A stretch of DNA of 64,000 bases from Gnetum montanum (lineage: Eukaryota > Streptophyta > Gnetopsida > Gnetales > Gnetaceae), in NCBI GenBank assembly GCA_015680685.1, contig MNCI01035832.1, positions 509,363 through 573,362 of the forward strand, given 5' to 3'. Position numbers and translations under genes: made by a program. The notes beneath the pieces were generated by a model, which did no database searches, was not told the origin of the DNA, and saw only the letters and a program-made list of their open reading frames with translations. Positions 33,029 to 42,812 of the stretch are shown here, in pieces (position 1 is the first letter of the stretch; every line of letters begins with the position of its first letter).

Positions 33029-34870
33029 TCATTTGCGGCCCTCAGTTCTTTTTAAGTTTTTTTTACACGTTTTTGTCTTCCACATTTTTGTTTTACATAT
33101 TTTTATTTTACAACATCATTATACTTTTTCATTTTGTGTGTGTGTGTGTGTGTTATCCATCTTGTAAGTTTGTCATTTAATAAGTGTTCTTCATGATGGT
33201 ATGAACTATTTTTATATTGATTGCTAATGTTTGGTTTTTACCTTTAAGTCATGATGTTGATACTAAGGTATGGTTCTTTTGATATAACAGGCAATGAGTC
33301 CACTTCATCCATACATCCACAAATTTCTATGGTCTCTCTCAGCTTGGAAATGTACAGTCCCTTTCTATAATAAGAACTATAATGAATCTATTGCATTTCT
33401 CAAACTAGGGAAGGACTCAAGGATTGAAAAGGATGTGACTTCAAGGGAACTTGATGCATTTGTGTTGGCCGTTCTCTTGGGTGCTTGGATGTTTTCTTCT
33501 TGAGTTTTCTTACCGTTTCGACATTACCCAATTATCGAGAAGCTGAGTTAATAAAAATAACAAAGTCTTTGCATGGTGTGGTTCTTACGCATAAACATAT
33601 AAAACAAAAAAAATGGTGAGAATTCAAAGCACACCCATTAGATGAAATAATCATTTGGGCTACAAGCACTGGTTATGGAACTCAAAATAAAAAAATTTCC
33701 TCTAACTAAGGCCCATTCTCTCCTCCTTGTTTCGTCAGAATGGTGGTGGATCTTGGGTGAAGGTATTCTTGTTACTTCAAGGGGATGGATTGGCTGAATG
33801 CATTAATGCAAAGTCACTAGATGTGGTTTGTTTGAGGCTGGACTTGGAATGGGATCTATTGAGTCACATTAACCATGAAATACACAAGGGGATGTACACC
33901 ACCTTGTTCTTGGGATTGCATTCCATTCTATTCTCTCCATCCTTCTCTCCATTGTTCACCTCATTGTCAATTGTATCATTAGTGTATATTTTGGTTGATG
34001 CATTATTTTCTTTTTGGTAAATTCTTGCGATTAAGACTTTAACTCTTCTTCCAAATGACATTCCCAGAGCCTACAGACTCTATGAATGTGGGTTTGTCAG
34101 GGCATTAAGGGCATGAGCCTGCTTTGGGGAGGACCCACTAACATTCCTATTTGGTGCACCAGTTAAATTCTTTTCCTTAACATTTTTGCACTCCACTCTA
34201 TTTTGTTCATTTCCATCTTGACATCCATTTCATCGACGTTATAGTTGTCTCTTTTTCTCCATCTTTCTTATTCTTTCTTCTTTCTCCATTCTATCACTAC
34301 TAGAGGATTGCTCTTAGTCATGGGGATCTGGACCCAAATGTTTTTGATTTTCTCCTAACCCCTACACCTTTGGTAGTCACCACTATGATATCTCTAGATC
34401 CGTATTAGCCATACCACAACTCAGCTAATGGACCTTTCACCGAATCAAGGTATCAATTACATTATGATTCATTTACCCTTGCTAATATAAGACTGTGTTG
34501 TGTGTGTAGATGGTAATCATGCAACAATGGATTGGATCTAGAGGGAACACCTAGAATGGATCGATGCTGAAGTAGCTATGCAAGGAGCAAGATCGATGGC
34601 GCGCTTATGGATGGACAACAAAAGGTGCAATCTTGGCTTTGGCAGCAGCAGACTTCTTCTCTTTTCTCTCTTCTCTCTCAACTACCAAATAAAGCCTGAT
34701 GTCAAATGTATAAGGTGTTCACTCTTGTTGTCGTGAACACTAGTTTTGTCTTGTCTTGTAATGATGATCCATTCACATGTCATCCCATTCACCATTAGTT
34801 CCATTTGAGTCAATAATCCCATACCTTCCCAATGTTTTGTAAGGAACTCAAGGACAAGTTTTTATTCAGT
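33029..34870 (+). other. 3' region of element E with two conserved ORF remnants
   Basis: The frame at 33,294-33,503 (69 residues, MSPLHPYIHKFLWSLSAWKC, ending LDAFVLAVLLGAWMFSS, hydrophobic) has a counterpart in G with the same start and the same VLAxLLGxWMF end. The frame at 33,727-34,020 ends LVYILVDALFSFW, again matching G (10,913-11,116, minus). The block GCCTGCTTTGGGGAGGACCC near 34,113 is shared with G and B. A (GT)n run lies near 33,136. After 34,500 (GTGTGTGTAG, then ATGG) a short exon-like part leads to the polypurine tract. Confidence 0.55.
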
Positions 34871-34880
34871 CATGGGGATA
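34871..34880 (+). promoter_or_regulatory. Polypurine tract of element E
   Basis: CATGGGGATA immediately precedes the 3' LTR. Confidence 0.65.
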
Positions 34881-35738
34881 TGATGGGATGCGATATTGCA
34901 TGGGCTTCGATATCGCATCTGCCATGATATTGCATCCCCGCGATATTGCGTATGCGATATTGCATCTTCCCCTGCAATATCACGTAAGTGATATCATGGT
35001 CCGCTGCAAAATCTATAAATAAGAGGCGACTCTCCCTTGTTTCTAATTCTAAGCCTAGACCATAGTGAAACTCTAGAAATTTTACCTCTCTATAGATAGA
35101 ATAATTTCCATGTGCCCACAATAGGAGCTCCAAAGTAAACGGATCTTTATTTGAGCAAATATTGTACCTGAACACAAGTTTGTGTACGGAAATAAAGACG
35201 AAATTCTTGGATAAACCTTGCAGTGCATGGAATAGGCTAAATAGGATTTTATTTACTATTATTTATTGTTTATCATTTAAATGCTTTATTAGTTCATTAA
35301 ATCTCTCTCAACCCTTCTCTCCTAGTTAAGTGCATTGAGTATGACCGCTTCAAGCATGTGCGTTACACTTGGTGATCTCAGCAACGATTAACGTTTGGTA
35401 ACCAAGGTTGCATTGGTTCAGGGTGTGAACAATAAGTGGGAACGGATACTGATGCTAGGTTAATTAAGGCTTAGTTAGTTAGCTAAAGTTAGTTAATTAG
35501 TCTCTTCACCCTTCACCTCAGTAGCATAGGAGATAAAACAGAAAAACTATAAAAATCACATACCTCAGACTTACTTAACCATACAACCATGAAAAATACA
35601 AGTCTGGGAAGACAATGAATGATTAACCTTAAGTGTTCCATAAGGCGTGTATGCACTTAGTCTGCGGAGTTCGACTGGATCGCGTGTGTAACGCTCATAT
35701 TCATATGGTTGAGTGTAGGGGTATCTTGCCACTCATCA
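34881..35738 (+). mobile_element. 3' LTR of element E
   Basis: TGATGGGATGCG to GCCACTCATCA, followed by TAGAA. The palindrome ladder has about seven GATATT/GATATC units (34,890-34,997) against five in the 5' LTR, which accounts for most of the length difference. The TATA box is at 35,014-35,021. Confidence 0.9.
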
Positions 35739-35743
35739 TAGAA

Positions 35744-36239
35744 TGAGGGCCAGAAAATTTGTTACCTAGGTTCATAAGCCTGATAGTCCTAGTGTGCCAA
35801 TAGTTCTTTTTAATATTCAAAGAGCTTGATAGTTCTAGCACACTAATAGTTCTTTTTGGCACTAGAAGAAGGGCAATAAAATTTTTCACCTAAGTTCATA
35901 AGTTAATAGCTTATTACATTCAAAAAGCTTAATAGTCTTAGCACTCCAACAGTTCTTCTGGTGCTAGGTGGGCTTGAAAAAAATTTTAGTTGTTATTTTA
36001 AGTTAATGACCAAACAGACTAGTAGTTTAGAAGATTTCGAAAGTTCTTAAGAAATTTCTAATTACAAGACTGATTATTCATCAAAAGAAGAACAAGAAAA
36101 AGCTTTTTTGAGTTTGGGACAAATAGTGAACTAAAAACTGGAAGGATAAGAAGTTCACCTCTTATATTTGGTTTATTAATCTATAGGAGAAGGTCAAAGA
36201 AATATAAGAGTTCAATGATAAAAAAGAATTCTAATAAGA
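35744..36239 (+). repeat. Leader of element F with imperfect ~60-110 bp repeats
   Basis: The text CCAATAGTTCTTTnnnGCTAG recurs at about 27,800 (before E), 35,797-35,810, 35,844-35,870 and 35,948-35,966, with related AGAAGGGCA and AAAGCTTAATAGTC blocks between. No coding is seen. Confidence 0.5.
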
Positions 36240-36780
36240 TGGTGAATCCACAACCAGTGAATTCTTACAAAGAGTTACACCATTATGATTTCAAAACTAC
36301 AATGATATTCCTAAGGTAGTTTACAAATATTTGCTTGAGCTTTTTATTTCTAGAAAATCTTACTTGGCTAAAGAGGACATTCACCTATTTGAGTTAGCTT
36401 TAGTTCATGCAAATATTCAACCACAAGGGCAAGCCTGTAGGTTTTTCATAGCAAGTTTAAAGGATATGGCTCAAATTTGGTACTCAAACTTGCCAAGCAA
36501 TAGTATTACAAGTTGGGATGACATGAAAAGCCTTTTCTTGGCTCAATTTGGCAATTAATTAGATCAACAACAAATGTATTATGGGATGGTACAAGCTAAG
36601 CAAGGAGTTAAAGAGTTAATTAGAGATTTCAAAAAATTTGTGGGCTTTTCCAAAGATAGTATAGACCATTAGATGAAATGCTTAGAGACACTTATCTTAA
36701 GGCTATGTATCTCAATATTTTAATCTAGTTAAGGAGAACTTCAAACTTGCTAACATTAAATGATTACTATAGTGAAGCTA
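36240..36780 (+). pseudogene. gag of element F
   Basis: The 36,331-36,558 frame reads DIHLFELALVHANIQPQGQA, FIASLKDMAQIWYSNLPSNS, ITSWDDMKSLFLAQF, followed after a stop by QQMYYGMVQAKQGVKELIRD in the same frame. This is the typical capsid pattern (A-x-x-W-Y-x-x-L-P, W-x-x-x-x-x-x-F-x-x-x-F) of Ty3/gypsy gag. Stops make it inactive. 36,780-37,600 continues with Lys/Asp/Ser-rich text without a clear zinc knuckle. Confidence 0.7.
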
Positions 36781-37639
36781 TATAGTTAGAAAAACAACTA
36801 AACTTGAATAATGAAGAAATTATCATAACTCAAAAAAGATAAGAGAAAACGATGATTCCTACAAAAGATTTTTCATAAATTAAAGCATTACTAGGGCCAT
36901 CTCACATTAAGATAGAATGAAATTTACAAAACAGAGAATTTAAAAAGGGACAATTAATGAAAGACTTGTTCAACAAAGTAGTGAAATTACAAAAAGCTTT
37001 GCCAAAAGTTAAAATCAAAGAAGTAAAGAAAAATAGAAAACATAAGCATCATGATACTAAAAGCTAGGAGATAATGAGGATGAGAGTGATGTTGCTATGT
37101 CCAACTTCCTTGATATTGAATCTAATAATGAGCTATCTAGTGTTCATTATGTAAGCAAATCTTCTAAGAACGGATCTAGTGATACTTCTTCATTGTCAAG
37201 TTCTGATGAAGATATTTCGTCAGATGAAGAGTGTAATAACAATGAAGAAAATGGAGAGAATCTGTGATAAAAAAAAAAGAATAACTACTTCCAAACATCC
37301 AAACATTATTTCTAATCCATCCACTAAGAGGAAGGTTTTTGAACCAAGTGAAAAAAAAAATAAAGAAGATCAAATACAACAAAGTACTCAAAAGCATACT
37401 TTTAGTAAATGGATGAAGAAATCAAACTTTTATGGAGATGGAGAATATAATCTAATTGAGGATCTTAAATATGTTAAGATCAACATCAACATATATCAGT
37501 TTTTTCATATAAGAGATTAGCAAAGAAAGGCTTTAGAACTTATTAAATGTAAAAGAAGAGATGGAGATTCAGAGTTAAACTATGTGTCTAACATTAACAA
37601 GGTAGCAAAAACTAGCTTTGATTGTACTCCCGATAAAGA

Positions 37640-37960
37640 AGCTCCTCCTTTTCTATTGATAATGAAGTTAAAGAATATTTATCTTCATAAGAAGTCTATT
37701 TGATTTTGGAGCTACATCTACTATCATGCCATTATCTATATGCATAAAGCTTAGTTTTACTCTTGAATAATCTAATAAAAACATCATTCAAGTGCATAAA
37801 AGTAGAGTGAAGATTGTGGGTCAACTATCTAATGTTCTGTTAGAAATCACTTTTGAACCCCATATAAAAAGTAGAGTAACCATTCAAATAGTAGATATCT
37901 CAGATTCATATAATCTTTTGTTGAGTAGAAGTTGGAGTAAGATTTTCTTAGGTTACATAT
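37640..37960 (+). pseudogene. Aspartic protease of element F
   Basis: SLFDFGATSTIMPLSICIKL at about 37,690-37,750 carries D-x-G-A, the retropepsin active-site pattern, followed by LEITFEPHIKSRVTIQIVDI and SYNLLLSRSWSKIF, the usual domain end (LLG-R-W). Frame breaks are present. Confidence 0.65.
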
Positions 37961-38149
37961 TAATAGATTAGTCACATATGTGGCTACCTTGGAAAGGGGA
38001 ACCAAATAATATATATATATATATATATATAGTGAACCTTTGATGATTGAAAACATTACTTCAAATGGGAAAAACAATGTTGTCGAAATAAGGGCTTTTG
38101 AATCCAAAATTTGCACACTTAGAGAAGTTTATAACATGAAAAAATAGAA

Positions 38150-38590
38150 ACCTCAAGATAAGAACAAATGGGAATTATACTTTGATGGTTCTTGTAATTC
38201 CAAAGGTGCAGGAGCTGGAGTAGTTCTAGTAAAGGATGATTCTCCAAAAATTTTAAAGGAAATTCATCTATCCTTCCCTTGCACAAATAACAAGACTAAA
38301 TATGAAGCTTTATGTTTTAGAATTAAGGCAGCATTTGAAAAAAAAAAGATTAAGGTAATCATCATAAAATGAGATTCAAGACTAGTTTGTGAACAAATTA
38401 AAGGCAATTGTGTAGTCAAAAGTTCATTCTTGTGATCTTATAAATAGCTCATTTGCAAAATGTTGGATCAGTTTCATCACTATAAAATAGAACATATAGG
38501 TAGAAGAGATAACCACATAGCAGATGATTTAACAAAGGCAACCTCAACATTGGATATAAAAAGGATAGAAATTCATGAAGGGTAGTAATT
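38150..38590 (+). pseudogene. RNase H domain placed between protease and RT in element F
   Basis: Reads WELYFDGSCNSKGAGAGVVL, then CTNNKTKYEALCFRIKAAFE, then a decayed DSRLVCEQIKGN, and finally HYKIEHIGRRDNHIADDLTK. These are the four RNase HI blocks (first Asp in FDGS, Glu in KYEAL, Asp in the third strand, and the RxxNxxAD end). The domain is complete in layout but stops interrupt it. It lies 400 bp upstream of RT. A second RNase H of the normal gypsy type follows RT at 39.88-40.3 kb. From memory of family layouts, some plant polyproteins close to Tat have this order; most Tat elements have the extra domain after RT-RNase H. Confidence 0.75.
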
Positions 38591-38989
38591 GAGAATGAAC
38601 ACCAAACATTAGTGCTAGATAACATAAAATATTTACAAGTATTTGAAGATGATGATCAATTGCTTAGGTTTCTAAAGAATAAGAAAGAATTCGAAAGTCA
38701 AATCATACCTGAAAAAGTGTCAAGATTTAAATAAAATTTCATTCCTAAAAAGGTTATTGATTATGAGCAAAAGTTTAGCAAAAATTTTCTTACAAGAAAA
38801 GATATACACAATCTGGATAATTAAGCTAATGAAATAGTGAATCTCAGATCTATTGAGATATCAAAGCTATTAAACGTCATAAAGGAAAAGAATTCAAATT
38901 TCAAGAAAAATTTATTATTGTTGTTAAAAACTAATTTAGGAAATTTTTCTTAGTCTTATGATGATCTTAATACTTTTAGACCAAATGTA

Positions 38990-39800
38990 ATGACACATAA
39001 AATTCCTTTGGTAAATGGTTTTAAGATAGTTAAACAAAAGCAAAGGAAATTCAATCCATAATATGAACTAGCTATGGAAGCCAAGATTAAGAAGTTATTA
39101 CAAGCTCAAATTATATATCCAGGCCAATATTCAACATGGATTGCTAATCTTATTCCAATAAGGAAGAAGAATGGTGATATCAGGATTTGTATGGATTTTA
39201 GAAATTTGAATGACAAAAAGACAAATACCCGCTTCCTAGAATTAATGAGATGTTAGTTAAATTTCAAGATGTTAGGTATATTCATTCCTAGATGGTTTTT
39301 CAAGCTATAATCAAATTATGTTAGATGAAAGCGATAGATATAAAAAACATTCATTACCAAGTGGGGAACTTTTGCTTACAAAAGAATGCCATTTGGATTA
39401 TCAAATGCTAGAGCTACTTTCCAAAGAGCAATGGACTTGGCTTTTAAAGGTTTAATAGATGAGTTCATTATAGTTTATCTAGATGATATTATTAGTCTAT
39501 TCAAAATGGAAGGAAGATCATATCAGCCACCTCCAACAAATTTTTTACAAATGTTGTGAATATGGTATTTCTTTAAATCTTAAGAAATGTATCTTTGGGG
39601 TAAAGTACAGAAGCTTGCTAAGTCATGTAATCTATCAAAGGAGTATTTCTATAGATGACTCACAAGTTCGAGCTGTACAAAATATTGAGCATCCAACAAA
39701 TAATAAATCTCTTAGAACTTTCTTTGGAAAGGTAAATTTTGTCAATAAATTCATCCACAATTCACTAAAATTACTAAATATTTAATGCATATGCTCAATA
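38990..39800 (+). pseudogene. Reverse transcriptase of element F
   Basis: IIYPGQYSTWIANLIPIRKK and ICMDFRNLND (39,110-39,210), a degraded FSGYNQ, KRMPFGLSNARATFQRAMDL, then VYLDDI near 39,473-39,490 (catalytic YxDD kept), SLNLKKCIFGVKYRSLLSHV and LRTFFGKVNFVNKFIHN. The domain order is intact but frameshifts and stops split it into at least four frames. Confidence 0.8.
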
Positions 39801-39879
39801 AAGACATCCTAGTAAGGAAAACACCAAAATTAGAGAAAGCCTTAGTAGAAATTAAAAAGGCTATTTGAGAAGCTCCATA

Positions 39880-40300
39880 CTTGTTAAAACCAAAATTGAA
39901 GGGAGATTTCTAGTTATATGTTTTTGCCTCAAATGATTCAGCTATTGTTGTTTTAACCCAAAGAGATAATGGTCAAGATGAACCAATTGGATTTTTTGGA
40001 TACTAGCTTAAGGATTCTAAATTAAATTATTCTGATTTAGAAAAACAAACATTTGTGATTGTTAAAGCTCTTCAATCTTTCAAATATTACTTGGAAAGAT
40101 CATTGGTCCATATTATGTTAATAGAGCCTATGGTTAAGTAGTTCTTGGCTCAAAATAAGATTGGATTTAAACAAGGGAAGTGGCTTATAAAACTTCAAAG
40201 TTTTAGATTTTCATTGAATATATGCAAAACTATTAAAGGAATGGGATTAGCCAAGTTAATGGGTAAAGAAAATGAAATATGTATGTTAAATTCATGAAGG
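39880..40300 (+). pseudogene. Gypsy-type RNase H of element F
   Basis: LYVFASNDSAIVVLTQRDNG, EPIGFFGY, LNYSDLEKQTFVIVKALQSF and KWLIKLQSFRFSLN, then KGMGLAKLMG. This is the normal post-RT RNase H, with the connection typical of this polyprotein group. Confidence 0.7.
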
Positions 40301-40429
40301 AAATTGGGATGATGAAATTCTAAAATTTCTTAAAACAAGAAAGGTTCTAGATAATTTTACGACAAGTCAGAAAAGAACTTTCTTCAAAGAGGAAAAAATT
40401 TTGTAGTTAAAGATAGAATTTTATATAGA

Positions 40430-41550
40430 AAGGACTTTAGAGGGGTTTTGTTGGAGTACGTTCATAATGATCAAATCAACCCTAGTTTAGAACAATTTCA
40501 TGACCATGCTAATTTGTTTTATGAATCTCCTAAGTCTACTATGTAGCATATACTTCACTATGATTTTTATTAGCCTAGCATGTACCAAGATATTAGCTCA
40601 AAGATTCAAAGATGTTATAAATGTCAAATTCATGGACCAAAAATCAAAAAGGCTAGAGCTTTCCTTGTAATTGCAGATAGGCCACTTCAACAATGGGGTT
40701 TAGATTTCACTAGCACACTTACTCCTTCAAGATCCAAACATAAGTTTATCCTCATAGCCCTTGATTATTTTACTAAATGGTCCAAAGAAAAAGCCCTAAT
40801 AAACAATTCAACATTGAATCTAATTAAGTTCTTAAAAGATCATATTCTAAGTCACTTTGGTATGTCTAAAGTATTGGTATACAATAATGGACCTGCTTTT
40901 CAATGAGAAATTTATAACATGGGCATTAGAGAAAGCCATTTTTCTATTTTCTTCTTCTCATTATTATCCACATGGAAATGGCTTAGCTAATCTACAAAAA
41001 AAAAAAAAAGAGCTTATTTCCTACATTAAAAAGTTGATACAGAGGAATTCCAGGAGTTGGATCAATTACTTGTACTTCGCATTATGAACTGACTGTATTA
41101 GATTTAAAAAGGCTATTGGGATGTCAGCTTATAATTTGGTTTATGGTTTGCGTGCAAGAGTTATAAATAAAATTATAAGTTTGGAACTCTGATTTTGCGC
41201 AAAAGTATAGTGAAAAAGCATATAATGTTAGAAATTTCATGGCCTTGCTTCTTAAAATAGAAGCCAACATCGATAGAGCTAAGGATAATTTATTAAAAAA
41301 TGCTTCTCAAGTTAAAAGATGGTTCGATTGAAAGGCCTTGAAAAGAACTTTTAAAGCTAATGATCTTGTATTATTATGGAATATGAAAAGACTGAATAAA
41401 TTCTCAGCAAGATGGACGAATTTGTTCCAAATTAAGAGACAATTATTAGAAAACACATACAAGTTATCTACATTAAGTGGGATGGAATTGCAACTTTCTT
41501 ATAATGTTTTACACATAAAGCATTACTTTGGTCAATTGCCCATAACTTAG
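40430..41550 (+). pseudogene. Integrase of element F
   Basis: An HHCC remnant (EQFHDHANLFYES...CYKCQIH, 40,480-40,640), the core starting WGLDFTSTLTPSRSKHKFIL and ALDYFTKWS, then VLVYNNGPAFQ, where the catalytic Asp of the usual DNGPAF has become Asn, and SSHYYPHGNGLANLQ, where the third acidic residue (normally GLAE) is also lost. The tail 41,338-41,550 (FKANDLVLLWNMKRLNKFSA ... LHIKHYFGQL) closes pol. Clearly inactive. Confidence 0.8.
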
Positions 41551-42797
41551 AACAATAATATATGTATTAATAATATAATATGTACATATATGTATAACAT
41601 AATATATAATAATAGTAATATATATAATAATAATTAAATGGTAGTGATAAAAAAACATTATAAATACATATATAAAAATAATATTTAATTATAATAGAAA
41701 GTATATGTGTATATACATATATGATATAATAAATATATATGTATAAGAAGAAGTGTTAGTTTAAAAATTAGATTTGAGGTAGTTATTACTTGTTGTGGTA
41801 GTTAAAGTGGAAGTTATAATGCCCACATAGTGAAAAATAAATAAAACCACCACAGTGAAAATTAAATAAAACCACCACATAGTGAAAATTAAATAAACCA
41901 ACTGCATAGTGGAAAATTAATAAACCATGTTTGAAGTGGGAGAGTTTGTTGCTCAAATGAGCAAGAATTTCAAAATTTTAGCATTATATAAGGAGTTGTG
42001 GTTAGCTTGGAAAACACAACTTCAAATTTAGCATTTGGAAAAGAAGAAAAAGGGATTGAAGTGTTCTGATTTAGTGAGTTTGACAGAGATGGTGGTGAGA
42101 AGACCTTTCATTCCTTATGAGACTGGCTGCTACCCAAACCACGTTATGAGAGCCTTTTGCCAGGCAACTATTCGCGGTGCATCCATCAAAAGTCCATTCT
42201 TGCTTTGGCTTTCAAATGAATTTAGCTTTTTCACTGGTGGATGCTCCCTGCATTCAAATGTTTGGGGTAGTTTTCACTAGTGTACAACAGAAGCTGAACA
42301 TCAAGAAGAGTCTAATCAAGACAATTCTTGAGGAGAAGCTTTCATCTCTTAGAATATGGAAAAAAATAGTTGTGAGGAGCATCACAAATCAGCAACCAAG
42401 GTACCAGCTGAAAAAGAGAGGTACCAGCTGAAAAAGAGAGAAACGATTGCTGGAAATAATGCTGAAACAAAGGAAGTTGAAGCTTCAACAAAGCAGGGAG
42501 AAGAAAGGAGAGCATGGATCACCATAGAAATCAAATAAGAGAGAAATCACAACATGAGGATTCTAAAAAACGTTACCTTGACAATTCTCTTCCCTACTAC
42601 AGAGTAGTTGATAGAAGACTGTTTTTACAGTTTTTAGTTTTATAGGAATGAGGTTTTTATACCATTAAACCTTAAGATTGGTGGGAATTTTCCTCAAAAA
42701 GAAAATGAATTTACTATTTTGTATTGTAAAAAGGATTCAATAAAAGGTTTTAATTACATTTCAAAGCATAGCTTGCATAAATATCTTTAGGTATTTT
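41551..42797 (+). other. 3' untranslated region of element F
   Basis: 41,560-41,745 is a degenerate TA/TATAA-rich stretch. 41,820-41,930 has three or four copies of a roughly 30 bp unit (CCACATAGTGAAAATTAAATAAA). 42,030-42,540 has short open frames on + without a recognisable domain, including a tandem GTACCAGCTGAAAAAGAGAG pair near 42,400-42,440. Confidence 0.5.
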
Positions 42798-42812
42798 AAG
42801 GAGGGAAGGAAA
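42798..42812 (+). promoter_or_regulatory. Polypurine tract of element F
   Basis: AAGGAGGGAAGGAAA directly abuts the 3' LTR (TGTTGGCAC). Confidence 0.85.

Larger units (their letters stand above)
27825..35738 (+). mobile_element. Element E: Athila-like element with gag and protease, pol deleted
   Basis: Direct LTRs 27,825-28,659 and 34,881-35,738 are flanked by target duplications TAGAA at 27,820-27,824 and 35,739-35,743. The interior has a primer site, gag, protease and the 3' region, but no RT, RNase H or integrase core; a deletion joins the post-protease frame to the last codons of the integrase frame. A solo LTR (31,194-32,089) is nested inside. LTRs are about 95 percent identical by eye, so E is younger than its host F. 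It would need enzymes from a G-type relative to move. Confidence 0.9.

Noticed and set aside
33136-33152. (GT)n microsatellite
   Set aside because: Short simple repeat without sign of function; noted in the 3' region of E only.
38009-38031. (TA)n run inside F between protease and RNase H
   Set aside because: Simple slippage tract; it only helps explain a frame break.
42035-42538. Short + frames before the 3' LTR of F considered as an env-like gene
   Set aside because: Three overlapping short frames, no membrane segment pattern or conservation evidence; left as untranslated region.
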